Under the pieces are notes generated by a model. That model did not search any database and was not told where the DNA came from. It saw nothing but the letters and a program-made list of their open reading frames with translations. Of a DNA stretch of 31,130 bases, positions 17,642-28,746 are shown one piece after another; position 1 is the first letter of the stretch, and every line of letters starts with the position of its first letter. A program made the position numbers and the translations under genes. This DNA comes from Rhynchonema sp. JSB1_4 (taxonomy: Eukaryota; Nematoda; Chromadorea; Monhysterida; Xyalidae), in the NCBI GenBank assembly GCA_030248065.1, contig JASAMV010004825.1, forward strand, positions 1 to 31,130, read 5' to 3'.

Positions 17642-20600
17642 TTATGCTGCAAATTGGTTCTTCTTATCGCTCAGCTCCATGTTTCGCATGGTACATAACT
17701 TGTCCATTTCCACTTCGCAAATGAACGCGGGGAAATGTTTGTTGCACGGAAATGACTGAATACCCAGATGGCCATTGCGTTGCGAGAGCATAGCACATCG
17801 GTGCGAACTGTGCGGATAATCTGCATGCCATGGAATTGTGTTGACAATCGCATGCTGGCCTACAATGAAGCAATGCAAAGTATTCGGCGATCTTTTACGG
17901 GCCCGGAAGTTCAGGTCCGTCGTTTTCGGGTCCGGTTATTAGGAACGGTCGCTTCTGTCTCGACCACAAACAGTACACTTGTGGACCCATGCAGGGTTGG
18001 GTAAAAAAAAGTAAAAATTTAAAAATTTTTTAAAAAAGTTCGCCACTTTTTCGGTTTTTAGCACAGTAAGTTCACTTTTTTATTATTTCACAACTTCTTT
18101 CATTATTTTACCCCTTTTTCCTGTATAATGCATGTTTTTGTGCATGTTTTTGTTATTTCTGCTTGTTTTCTCTAAAAAAATCGCCTGCGGCTCTTGTATT
18201 TCGCTTCGGTACAATGTCATGACAACAGTAGACAGTCCGTGGCTCTGCTAAACGACCTAAATAACCGTCATGATGTGCGCATTGAGTTCTTCCAAAGACT
18301 AATCTGCTTAAAGTATTATCGTGCAAGAACCCCGGAGGTCACTAACTGCTGGTTATGCAGCTGTTTTCATGTAACGTTACTAAAGAAATGCGCCAGTTAT
18401 TTATCTTTAGACACGCGTTTACTTTTCTTTAGACACAGCGCACACACAACGACAACACACAGTCGGCACAGCGACAACACAGCAATGTTTCAGCTGGCAA
18501 GCTTTGTGTGTGTGCACATTGGGAAGGCTGCCTTGCGCATGTTGTGGTAAACATTGTGTGAGCTGTGTAGGGTTTTGAAAACTGGAGAGCACAAACAAAA
18601 AATTTGATAATTAGAGGATTTTTATTTGTAATTGACAACTTATTTCATTCACCACAGATGCTTAAAATTATACGAGTAGAAAATCCTAACAAAAAATGGC
18701 CAGGTTTCTGAAACCTTTTATTTTTTATTCATCAATGCGGACGTTTCAATAGCTATTGTGCATTGCGGTTTTTGCCACAATGTTGGAGGTTGCTGTCACT
18801 CCAGTATCAAACTTTGAAACAACCTATTCGTGGCACGCAGCATTTCAAATTTTTTCGGTCTTTTTCACCTGGGGCAAACTTCAACGTGGCCGTGAAACAT
18901 CAGGCAGCAACCAATCGGTTCGTCAGATTAGGGTCGAGTAACACGATGTCCAAACTTTGTTAAAATATACTACCCCCAAGATCAAGCGCGGTCGAAGGGT
19001 TGTTAACCAGCACCTTTAAGTGTCGAAATGAAGAAGTGGGCCAGTTCATTCTTTTTCATAGGTTTCGAATTTTGTAACCTGCAGGTCAGCTGCTTCATGT
19101 CAGAAGCCGAGACTTGGCCGCTACGCGTGAAAATAATCGCTTGTCAACCAAGTCACAAAAGTGACGTCAATTTTTTTGCGCTTTTTTAGGCAAACTTTGG
19201 TCAAATTTCCCCGAATCCGAGACTAAAAAAAAATTTTTTACACGTGTAAAATTTTTTTCCAACCCTGCCATGCCTTGACCCCATGTGCTCCTGGGGATCA
19301 TCCCACAATATTTGTGCGATGATACATGCCTACTACATGTGCCTCCCCGACGCTTTGCAAGATGCGGGCTCGCCGTTCCACACATAGTGCACGGTAGCTC
19401 TGGATAATTTGTTTTGGCATCAAGGCATATGGTGTCTACGCAGAGTTAAAGCCATTTTATCTATCAAAAACAAGTGAACTTATTTATATGTGAAATCCCG
19501 ACGCCAAAACATCTCACGTGCCAAACTAGTTGCCATCAAGGCCCGCCAATGGGGATGAAAGCAAAGATGCGTGTTTATACCTGCCGAAATAAGGCCATTT
19601 GCCCCCATCCATGCCCAGTCGCCATTCCATGTTTTGTGCAGCCCAATCGTCCATCCATAACCCTGCAATGACAGTATACATGGTGTCACGATCTCACTTT
19701 TATTTGCATGTCATAACTGATGTTACAGTGGTTGGATTTTATTGATTTATATGTCACAATAGAATCTTTGGGCGATTCTACGGATGGCAAGTGCACAAAA
19801 TGCCGCCTTACACTGCTTGTCTGATGCTTCAACGACACTGTTTAGAACTTGGTTGCGCCCTTTCAAGTCCGTGTTCCTTCAATTGGTAAGGCTTAGTTTT
19901 AGGCAGGAGTAAGCCTCACAGTAGACTAAAACCGTTAGCAAGTGGTCTGGAAACATCAGGCAAGCGGTGCAATGTGACATTTCGTGCATTTATCATGTAC
20001 AGAATCGATTACACATTCAATTTTGCCAGTTATCAATTACAGCCAACCGTTATAACATTAGTTATCACATGCAAATAAAAGCGACAGTGTACTTTTTGAG
20101 ACACCCGTTACTTGTGAAGCGACTGTCTGCGTCAGGGTTTTTCAAAAAAAACAGTGGTTAATTAAAAAAATTTTTAAATTATTTTTTAAGAGCCAGATAT
20201 TCTGTTTTTTATCAAAAAACACGAGTTTTTCGAAAAAATAAAATAGTCTAATTCTTCCAAAAATGGCCTTTTTGAGGCATAAATTTTTGAATTTGTTTTA
20301 AGTTTGGTCAAATTTCCCAAAATCGCGCCTGCGACGCCTAGGTTGACCGCCAGAATGACTCATAAAGAAGTGATGGACCTCAGTTTTTTTAAATGCTAAG
20401 TTAGTGCATGCTTCCTCGACACCATAGTTTTCTGCATTGTAGCCCCACCAATCTGTGAAACGGTTATACAGAACGTATGGAAACTAATAGGCACCACGTC
20501 TACGTACAACCAGGGTTGGGCAAAAAACGTTTTTTTCCAAAAAAACGTTTTTTTAAAACGCCCAGATGACCAAAATATGCCCCCAAAAAATTGGAAAACG

Positions 20601-23600
20601 CTCATGTTGGGAAGAAAACGTGGTTAAATGAAGTAATCCTATGTGTTCTGAGGCAAAATAAACGGGTTTCAACCCATTTCTAACGAGTTGTTAAAGGGGC
20701 CGCGACATCATTATTTTTCACCGCCTGATTTTATGTCAGAAATTGAAAGACGACGTCCGAAGGAACATGTCTTACAAAGACAACAACAGTAACCCGCGCT
20801 GTTTTCAGCATGAAAATCACCCCTGAACATCGAATGTCAGGAACAAAAGTCAGTTTGCTGTAGTCGCTCGGCTGCTTGAAAATCAGGCATCGAGCTCAAA
20901 AAATTATGATATGGACTCGGTGCTTATGTAATATCTGCGAAACATTTTTCCGGCAACCAGCTCCAAGCACCTGTCGACGTTGCAATTTCTGTGGCAGCTG
21001 AAATGTTTCGCAAATATTACATAAGCGCCGAGTCCATACCATAATTTTTTGAGCTCGATGCCTAATCTTCAAGCGGCCGAGCGACTGCAGCAAACTGACT
21101 TTTGTTCCTGACATTCGACGTTCGGGGGTGATTTTCATGCGGAAAACAGCGCGGGTCAATGTTGCTGTCTTTGTAAGACATGTTCCTTCGGATGCCGCCT
21201 TTCAATTTCTGACATAAAATCAGGCGGTGTATCGTGAAAAATAATAATGTCGCGCCCCCTTTAAGATCCCATATCAGACCCGCATCATGGGACCAACTTT
21301 GGCCGGGGTCATCACTGAAAGTCAAACTCCGTATATCGACCAATCGACGTATCTCGACAATGTAAAAATTGGTTGAAAATTTTTTGAAAAAAATGGGACG
21401 AGAAATTGATTTTCCTTGAAAATCAGGGTACTTTCCTTGAAAAATCTGGGAAAATCAAGGAAATTCAGGATTTAAAAAAAACGAAAAACGACACAGGCGT
21501 TTTTTTTAAAAAAACGTCGTTTTTTTAAGAAAAAACGCCGTCGTTTTTTTGCCCAACCCTGCGTACAACCGTACGTATACTAGCGCAGGATCATGACCGG
21601 AAACGTTGTATTTCATTCACAGGGGCTCTATTTGGAGAATTCAGGTACCGGAGAATGCCAAGTACGTCTCATGGGGGATTATCTTGGGATTCACTTCGAA
21701 CATTAGGTTTCAATCAATTTCCCAAATAATCCCGCACTTTGTATGAACATGTGACACATGAATAAAAATGTCTGCAGATATGCGGCACGCTTATTCGGAA
21801 AAACTTTCAAATTTGTTTCCAGTGGCGGCTTTTTGGAGGAGCATACATATTTGGCATTCTCCCGTACATCACTCTTTGATTAGAACTGACGGGACCCGTG
21901 CCTACGGCCCGGCTACAGCGCCGCGCCCGTGCCGTGCCCCCCCCCCCCACGAAGACCCGTTAGCATACCCAAAGCTACCCGTGAAAATTGACCCGTCCGC
22001 CCTTCCGATGGAGGGGGCCACAGACAGACAGACATACATACATGCATACGCCTTCCTGTTTTAGTGGTATAGATGTAGATTTTACCAGCTACAATAGATA
22101 AACGGTGATCGCTGCCTATCGTCATTGAATCATTATCATCTATGTTTGGCACGTGAAATTTAGTATTCTGCGACAATCTACGCAGTTAGTCGCCACCACG
22201 TCCGCGTGATATTTATACTACCGACAAACAATGATAATAAAATCATCGTGTCGAGTCCACGTCACGTTCAGATCCTGCTAGAATAACCGAATCGCCTTCG
22301 TACATGCGTTGATGATCCCCACGTGAGGGGTCACGTGACGAAAAATTTTGAGTTTTCAAAAAAAAAATTGTGTAGCGGCTCCATTTCACCTGAAACGACG
22401 TTTGCGCTACTTTTTCTAACTAAAATTTTTTTTCATTTTTAAGAGCCTGGCAACGGTAGGATCTTCAGCCTTCGGTACAACAGGGTTCGCAAAAATTCCG
22501 ACCCCACGTTTTTATGTGATCGATGGATTAGGCTAACATTGAATGACAAAAAACTCTCACGCGACCCCTGGCGCAATCCTCTATATTTCGAGATAGAGGA
22601 TCAAATAGGTGGTCAGGTCGCCGTTTTTGCTTTTTGACGATTTTTCAATTTTTTGACCTATAATTCAGTGTTGTGTAGAAATGCTATAAAATGACACATC
22701 AAATTGGGCAACATTTAGCTCTCCAACGCCGCGGGTCACGTTGGCAGAATTTGCTGACTTATCAAGCGCATCTTCATTTATCTCGTGGACGCATAAAATT
22801 ACAGCGAAATAAAAGGGTGCAAACGGCTTGATTTTTTGGATTGTCTCGTTTATCATTCATCAAACATGGTGTTTCCTACAATGCTTTGCATCACATTCGA
22901 CGGAGAGAATTTTGGGGAAGTATCAGAGATTCACTCGGCCTATGCTTTGCGCAGAAGGGCCTCAAACTTTTTGTCGTTTTACTCCTCGTGACAAAGTGCA
23001 TTGCATCAGTCTAACATTACGGAGCACCCAAAGGGAAATCCAGTTGCTGAATCTTTGTTTCTAACGCCTAGCCACCATTTCTGAAAAAAATGGCCGAAAA
23101 CAAGCGCCATCAAATATTCTTTGAACACTGCCTTTAATGTTTGAAAATGGCTACCACGGTCTCATATCACCTTTAATGAGAAAATTGTAGCCATTTTAAA
23201 AATCATCAGAGGGGATATGCAAAAACTGATCAGAAATTCTGATTCAGCACCCAAACAAACCGCCAGACACTAATTATGAGCCAAATCAGTGAGATGACTT
23301 CTAATGGGATATGACTGCTTTAAGCACCTTTAGAAGAGACATGTGACCAAAATGGACACCGGAGTGTTGGTGAGTGGAATCCGTGAAAATACAATAGAAT
23401 GATGCACATTATTCGCATAATGCACGAGATTTAAATGTCTGGTTATGTCACAAAGACAACAGCAACGAGTCAACATATTTTTGGCAAAACTAGCACGCTT
23501 TGGAAACAACATGATACACGAATTGTTTTTCGGCAATCCTAGCGGCTATTTGTTTATTTTGAGCATCAGAATTGAACTCAGCGCATGCAAAAACCACACA

Positions 23601-25526
23601 GCACATGTAACAATGTCCAGCAACCCAGCCAAACTGCGAAAGCGCGCAAGCGTTATACACCGGGGCGCGCCTGTATGCGTTGGGCTCAGCCTGACCCAAC
23701 GTGTAGTAATTTTTACATGTTATTACTACTTTATCAATATATAATGTACAAAGCTTTCACACGCAAAAAATGATTGAGAAAAGAAATCGCTAAGCACTGT
23801 TTCAGTCCCCCAACTTTTGGCTGGGGGTATCAGATTTTTAAAAACCCAGTAAAATAGGGTGCAATGTATCCGTTAATGCTAGTCGCATGTAACGAGCTGT
23901 CGGTTTGCGTAACACGTCACACGATGCACAATCGTCAGCACCATAAGTGTGTTTGATATTAGCTTTGCAAGTCTTTAGAACGCAAAAACCCAGGGCAAGC
24001 AATTGGAAAATTTGCAAAAAATGAGATTTTTGCATGAATTTTTTCAAACTTTTGACCATAACTTTTTTCGGCTGGATTTGATTTTTGAACCATCTATCTA
24101 TTTAAGTAGTGCTTTCTACGAGCAATCTGGTTGAATAGGTTTAATCAAGAAAATTCACGTTACTTTTTTTAAGTATGAGCATTTATATGCGTGGTTTTTG
24201 CACCAGTTTGGGCCCATGTACACTGAAATACATAGATAGATGGACTTCCACTTCGGTGAAAAGCGTGACCCGGCGTTGGAGAGCTAAACGTTGCCCAATT
24301 AGATGTGCGAAGTCGTTTTATAGCATTTCTACACACTACTGAATTATAGGTCAAAACATTGAAAAATCGTCAAAAGGCAAAACCGGTGACCTGACCACCT
24401 ATTTGGTCCTCTATCTCGAAATATAGAGGATTGCGCCAGGGGTCGCGTGAGAGTTTTTTGTCATTCAATGTTAGCGTAATCCATCGATTACATAAAAACT
24501 GGGGGACAGAATCTTGCGAACACAAGCTGAAGATCCTACCGTGGCCAGGCTCTCAAAAAACAGTGCTCTAATAAAAAATTTTTTTCAACCCTGGTCTGCG
24601 TCGACGCCGAGCTACAATTCAATAAATTCAATCCACTAAATTATTCTAATGAAGATGAATCGATCGGAATCTCGACCCCAACGTGAAATTGTTTTGTTTT
24701 TGTTTTGCCGCTTGCATAAAGCTGGAGTTATTTTGGGCTTGTAGACAATGAGGACAAATTTTTGTTTAATCATATTTTGTGATAGCGTTGGAGCACAAAT
24801 TTCGGCCGGCGTGAAAGTTGTTCATTGTCGTGAAAGTTGTTCACGCTGGCCGAAATTAGTGCGCCAACTCTATCACAAAATATGGTTCCAACAAAAACTT
24901 GTCCTCATTGTCTCCAAGCCCAAAATGGACAAGTATAGTCTTTCATTTTATTCTCGGTCCAAACAAAGTATACAGCAAATGTTTCATCGCAACAGCAGCC
25001 ATCAATTAACACGCATGTTTCGAGCCACGTTGTCGACCTGTTGGTTATCATCCACGACGATGACTGCTGTTTTCAAGGCGTTGAAACATCTTCTATATAC
25101 CGCCTCTGGACTATTATAAAACGGAAAGACTATACATACTGTATAACTCCAGCTTTAAAAGGAAATATAATACACGACATGGATATGGTATACGCATTTG
25201 AGCATTAAAGTCAAGGTGACACTGAGAAGCAGAATGAACGGGGTTTCAGGTGGGACGCCAGCCATTGCTAAATAGCAGCAGAGAGCTACAAAGACATTTG
25301 ATTCACAACTCACATCATGAATTCCATGCGTGGAGTGCCAAACTTGATTTAGCCATGGCTTCAGGTCCTCTTCAATTTGACGGCGGTTTCGAATGTGAGC
25401 CAAATGTCCATTCAATGCGGAGTGGTCGCTCACAAGTGAAGCACAGTGCGCCACAGCGTTCACGGGTGACAGACCAACCTGATCAAACAAGGGGAAACAT
25501 AACACCGAACCATTCATGCACACATA
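17642..25526 (-). CDS. C-type lectin domain protein, three exons, introns packed with transposons
   Basis: Minus-strand exons 25526-25314 (71 codons), 19662-19581 (82 nt) and 17859-17642 (218 nt, with stop) join at phases 0 and 1 to give 170 residues. The order is that of a long-form CTLD: YVCMNGSVLCFPLF, AVAHCASL, GHLAHIRNRRQIEEDL, then YGWTIGLHK (the WIGL motif), DWAWMGANG, CAMLSQRNG and FPCNKHFPAFICEVE. The conserved cysteines (AHC/FIC and RC/PC) are present. The EPN and WND calcium/sugar motifs are replaced (DYP; HLGIQS), so classical carbohydrate binding is doubtful. Donors are GTGAGT (25313) and GTATAA (19580); acceptors are TTGCAG and TTGTAG, while the one before 25526 (GAAAAG) is weak and abuts a decayed transposon. 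Likely secreted, with a possible signal-peptide exon at 30740-30585. Confidence 0.85.
17992..19267. mobile_element. hAT-like element in lectin intron 2, related to 1573-2286
   Basis: CAGGGTTGGGTAAAAAA opens at 17992 and CCAACCCTG closes at 19267. The first 400 bp match the element at 1573-2286 in inverted orientation (TTTCGCTTCGGTAC and AACCCCGGAGGTCACTAACT blocks). A perfect octamer duplication is absent; only CCATG is shared by the two flanks, so the right boundary could belong to another copy. Confidence 0.55.
19277..19383 (-). pseudogene. Possible relic of a C-type lectin exon
   Basis: Read on the minus strand, YVWNGEPASCKASGRHM is followed by two TAG codons and then ACIIAQILWDDPQEHM in the same frame. 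WNGEP...C...WDD follows the canonical EPN/WND layout of CTLDs. It lies in intron 2 of the lectin gene between the exons at 19581 and 17859, so it may be a dead duplicate exon. The match is short and could be chance. Confidence 0.3.
19663..20502. other. Left part of lectin intron 1; no feature recognised
   Basis: AT-rich sequence with no recognised ends or coding potential. Confidence 0.4.
20511..21561. mobile_element. hAT MITE family B copy 2, perfect 8-bp TSD, split by a nested TTAA element
   Basis: CAGGGTTGGGCAAAAAACG opens and TTTTTTTGCCCAACCCTG closes the unit, flanked by identical CGTACAAC octamers (20503-20510 and 21562-21569). It is the reverse-complement counterpart of 3998-4509, including the GCATATTTTGG, GTTCTGAGGCAAAATAAAC and CGACGTATCTCGAC blocks. 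A 574-bp TTAA element is inserted in the middle. It lies in lectin intron 1. Confidence 0.93.
20691..21264. mobile_element. piggyBac-like TTAA fold-back element, copy 1
   Basis: TTAA-AGGGGCCGCGACATCATTA at the left mirrors TAATGTCGCGCCCCCT-TTAA at the right, and the arms stay complementary for most of the element (about 250 bp each) around a short centre. The hAT copy at 3998-4509 has GAGTTG-CTAA-GATCCC (complement strand) where this copy has GAGTTG-TTAA...TTAA-GATCCC, which shows a TTAA target duplication. No transposase ORF is present. Confidence 0.92.
21570..21886. other. Lectin intron 1, no feature recognised
   Basis: Short unremarkable stretch between the hAT copy and dispersed repeat E, without exon or repeat ends. 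Confidence 0.3.
21887..22072 (+). repeat. Dispersed repeat E copy 2
   Basis: GACGGGACCCGTGCCTACGG through GCCTTCCTGTTTTAGTGGTA, with a C-homopolymer near 21938 and an ACAGACAGACATACATAC tail. It is in the same orientation as the copy at 16421-16601. Confidence 0.6.
22380..24593. mobile_element. Long inverted-repeat element (about 2.2 kb), hAT-like right end
   Basis: The region from about 22440 to 22740 is repeated inverted at about 24270-24560. Shared blocks include GAGCCTGGCAACGGTAGGAT, GCGACCCCTGGCGCAATCC, the ATATTTCGAGATAGAGGA stretch and GGGCAACATTTAGCTCTCCA. The right edge is TTTTTCAACCCTG (24593), like the hAT ends elsewhere. The left end is not clear. The spacer has no recognisable transposase; short ORFs there lack domains. 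It lies in lectin intron 1. Confidence 0.65.
24715..25157. mobile_element. Hairpin element with a family D MITE inserted in its right arm
   Basis: ATAAAGCTGGAGTTAT (24717) mirrors ATAACTCCAGCTTTA (25141). TTTTGGGCTTGTAGACAATG (24731) mirrors CATTGTCTCCAAGCCCAAAA (24906-24925), and the CGGCCGGCGTGAA/TTCACGCTGGCCG centre closes the stem. The right arm is interrupted between these blocks by the TA-flanked MITE at 24934-25134, which is therefore younger. Confidence 0.75.
24934..25134. mobile_element. MITE family D copy 3
   Basis: TATAGTCTTTCATTTTATTC to AACGGAAAGACTATA with TA on both sides. The interior is nearly identical to the copy at 14565-14765 and in the same orientation. Confidence 0.9.
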
Positions 25527-25549
25527 CTTTTCAGGATTCGAAACAAAAC

Positions 25550-25727
25550 CACGGCTTTTTGTTTTAAAAAACGACGAGACGTTTTTCGCTCTTTTAATTC
25601 TGAATTTGTTTGATTTTCCCTGACTTTTCTTGGAAATTACCCTGGTTTTTTCCCTGTCCAATCTTTTATATCATAGTTTTAAAAAAATCGACCAATTTTT
25701 GCTTTGTCGAAATACGTCCATTTGAGC
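25550..25727. mobile_element. Decayed hAT MITE family B fragment
   Basis: AAAAAACGACGAGACGTTTT, the CTGAATTTGTTTGATTTTCC stretch and ATCGACCAATTTTTGCTTTG follow the same order as in 3998-4240. The CAGGGTTG end is missing. It abuts the first recognised lectin CTLD exon and supplies the false N-terminal part of the open frame there. Confidence 0.7.
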
Positions 25728-26341
25728 CCGGGAAAGACAGCCAGTGCGTAGACGCGCTTCCGCGTTTAACCGTGGTGATCAACTGCAAGTCAAAAGGGCT
25801 CGCGCTGCCGCATGCATAGTACAGCTTATGAGACGACTTTTTTTGAAGTTGGCTTGTTCGGATCCAATAATGTTCCGGTTCCACGTATTTCGAAAACGAA
25901 AGAAAGAGAAACGCACGTATTTAGTAAAAAAACACGCTCTCCACCTCGGTGCGTAAATTCCCTTTTGACTCACAAAACATTGGTGTGTTGAACAACGTTG
26001 CTGTTCACGTAAGCACGCAACAAATTGATGTCAGCAGCCAGCTGGAACTTGTCATCATGTCTCTCGGCCCGATCTCATTTTGTTGTTTGCGAAAACGCGT
26101 GTAACAGGTGCATTTTTTAATCTGGCCAAGCAAGCTTTAAAAAAGTAGTCTCATGAGCTCGTGGCTGGACTATACATAATAGTTTTTGCTGAAGAAAAGC
26201 CCATGCATTTCAGTTCGCATTAAAGTTTTCACATTTTGTATTTTGACATACAAATTATATTCGGATCCCGGATTTAATCTAACTTCGCCCTTGAACACAA
26301 TTCAAAACTCAAAAAAATATTTTTTCGACCAATTGTTACTT
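25728..26341. other. No gene recognised
   Basis: A partial family C end (CCCGGATTTAATCTAACTTC, about 26266-26285) is visible. Short overlapping ORFs on both strands lack support. Confidence 0.35.
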
Positions 26342-26482
26342 TGTCGAGATCAGGATTGAAAAAATTTTATCAGTGCACTGTTTTTCTAAAAACACAAAAA
26401 AAATTTTTTGGAATTTTTTTCAGTTAGAAAAAATAGCGCAAACGCCGTTTCAGGTGAAATTGAGGCGTTACACAAAACTTAA
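26342..26482. mobile_element. Fragment related to the long inverted-repeat element end
   Basis: CAGGATTGAAAAAATTTTAT and GTGCACTGTTTTTCTAAAA resemble the complement of the right end at 24545-24593. TTAGTTAGAAAAAGTAGCGCAAACG-type sequence matches the complement of about 22395-22420. It is truncated on the right by the MITE at 26483. Confidence 0.5.
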
Positions 26483-26778
26483 GGTGATAAGCCCCGTTCA
26501 GAAATGTTTGGAGCGGGTTAGGGAGACGCCTTTCCGAATGAATGTTTCAGACCTTGCCAATTCAGGCTCAGAGCCACTGAACATTGTATGTAGGTATTGT
26601 GTGACGGAAGACCAAGTGGCTTGACGCCACACAGCAAGCTCGCGCCAGGTCCAATGACGGTGAGTGTTGTCTCTCACATTCTGAGATGAAGCAGTTTGAG
26701 TTTGCAAAGGTCTGATCTGCAACATGCGTTCAGGGATGCCTAACCCGCTCCACACATCCGTCAATGGGGCTTAACACC
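26483..26778. mobile_element. MITE (296 bp), TIR GGTGWTAAGCCCC
   Basis: GGTGATAAGCCCCGTT and GGAGCGGGTTAGG at the left are mirrored by CCTAACCCGCTCC and GGGGCTTAACACC at the right, giving arms of about 40 bp. The flanking duplication is unclear. The overlapping ORFs on both strands are repeat shadows. Confidence 0.7.
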
Positions 26779-26973
26779 ACCGGGTACATATAAATAAACA
26801 GACTTACACCTACCGAGTTGTGAATGAAGCACCGAGCGTGTCGATAGAGATAAAAGTTCCCGTTGGCAGCTGTTTGGCATTGCGTTTCGCTAATCACTGA
26901 AGAAACTATCAGACAATTTGGCACACAACTTCAAAGACATCCACAGTTAGCAGAATGGTGCTTTAATCAGAGT

Positions 26974-28133
26974 CAGGGTTGGATTAAAAAAAATTTTATT
27001 GTCGAAAATTTTTTTTAAAAAATCACTTTTTTTATTCCGGACCCCCAAAAAATTGGTTTCTAGAAAAATGAAATTTCTGAAATCATGTTACTTAGGCATG
27101 TTTTGAGGGACACTAAAGAGAACTTCTCCACAGACTTGCATGTTTATGTCGATCACCTGCGCAGTGGTTTTTTGACATCACCTAAACCTACCATGGGTGT
27201 ATTGGGTGCCATAATCGTTGTTTTGTGGCATCTAGACATAGTGCGCACACTCACAGGGGACAGGGCCTCTCATATGGCTACACACGTACATGTGAATGGG
27301 TGGGCATTTATTTATCCATGCCCCAGACCCGAAAGGAGTGATTCTATTTTGTATTCACTCTAATTTCACACTATGTGCAGCTTATTTAATTGGTCGTGTA
27401 CCTAGACGTCATAATTTCACCCAAAATTCCCATCCCGAATATACTGTAAGAAAGCCATACCATCACACCCGCACCACCTGGGGAAGGGTACGGGTGTGTA
27501 CCTGACTATGGTTGGTACTTATCGACCATTGGATAGCATGGTTTTCGTATCACCTGTGCTTTATATGCACTTAGAACACATTATGTAACAAAAATACCTC
27601 TATTTTGTACTTGAGCGCTCATTTTTTATCGTGTTGGGCAGATTTTGGCTGGAATAAAAATTTTTTTTAATTAAAAAATTTAAAAAAAAATAGGGTTCGA
27701 ATAAAAAAATTTTTTCATTGACCACTGCACCTGCGATCTAGTCCATTTGGTCATAACTTTGAGAACCCGCCCGAAGACATATATGACCAACCTTCTGTTT
27801 GTGAATTTGGGGATAAATTTGAAGAGAGATAAAGACTTACACCTCACTCATGTTGTGTGACAAAAGCAACAAATGACAAATCCACACAACTGCAAATAGG
27901 CGAGCAACGTAGAGTCTAACGATAGCTTACATCGATAGCTCAATAACTGTACAGTATACGGCATGGGGTGTCCTATTTTTACCTCAAAAAAGTGAGAAAA
28001 TAACGAAAAAAGGGGAAAAATAAAAAAAGTGGACTTACTTTTTAAAATTTTAAAATAAAAGAAGTGGCCAACTTTTTTTCAAACAAAAATTTTTTACAAA
28101 AACATTTCTACTTTTTTTTAAAATCCAACCTTG
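26974..28133. mobile_element. Probable hAT-like element (1.16 kb), decayed
   Basis: CAGGGTTGGATTAAAAAAAA opens and TAAAATCCAACCTTG closes it (one terminal C changed to T). Flanks ATCAGAGT and ATTCAGAGT could be a damaged octamer duplication. AT-rich blocks near 27660-27720 and 27985-28133 suggest composite structure. The central open frame (27085-27363) has no recognised domain. Confidence 0.45.
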
Positions 28134-28179
28134 ATTCAGAGTCATAAATGTCATAAACTTCACTAATTGAAAACACATG

Positions 28180-28746
28180 TTAAAGGGGCCGCGACATCAT
28201 TATTTTTCACGATGCACCGCCTGATTTTATGTCAGAATTTGAAAGACGACATCCGAAGGAACATGTCTTACAAAGACAACAACATTGACCCGCGCTGTTT
28301 TCAGCATGAAAATCACCCCCGAACATCGAATCTCAGGAACAAAAGTCAGTTTGCTGTAGTCGCTCGGCTGCTTGAAAATCAGGCATCGAGCTCAAAAAAT
28401 TATGATATGGACTCGGTGCTTATGTAATATTTGCGAAACATTTTTCCGGCAACCAGCTCCAAGCACCTGTCGACGTTGCAATTTCTGTGGCGCAAACATT
28501 ACATAAGCGCAGAGTCCATATCATAATTTTTTGAGCTCGATGCCTAATCTTCAAGCGGCCGAGCGACTACAGCAAACTGACTTTTGTTCCTGACATTCGA
28601 TGTTCGGGGGTGATTTTCATGCGGAAAACAGCGCGGGTCAATGTTGTTGTCTTTGTAAGACATGTTCCTTCGGATGTCGTCTTTCAATTTCTGACATAAA
28701 ATCAGGCGGTGTATCGTGAAAAATAATAATGTCGCGCCCCCTTTAA
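28180..28746. mobile_element. piggyBac-like TTAA fold-back element, copy 2
   Basis: The same ends, TTAA-AGGGGCCGCGACATC and GTCGCGCCCCCT-TTAA, and the same arms as 20691-21264. It differs by small changes including a deletion of about 17 bp next to the loop (CTGTGGCGCAAACATT against a longer form in copy 1). Confidence 0.92.

Noticed and set aside
22860..24270. Transposase within the long inverted-repeat element
   Set aside because: Only short ORFs without DDE or zinc-finger motifs were seen.
25540..25661. N-terminal MDREKTRVISKKSQGK part of the lectin open frame
   Set aside because: It derives from a decayed hAT MITE fragment on the opposite strand.
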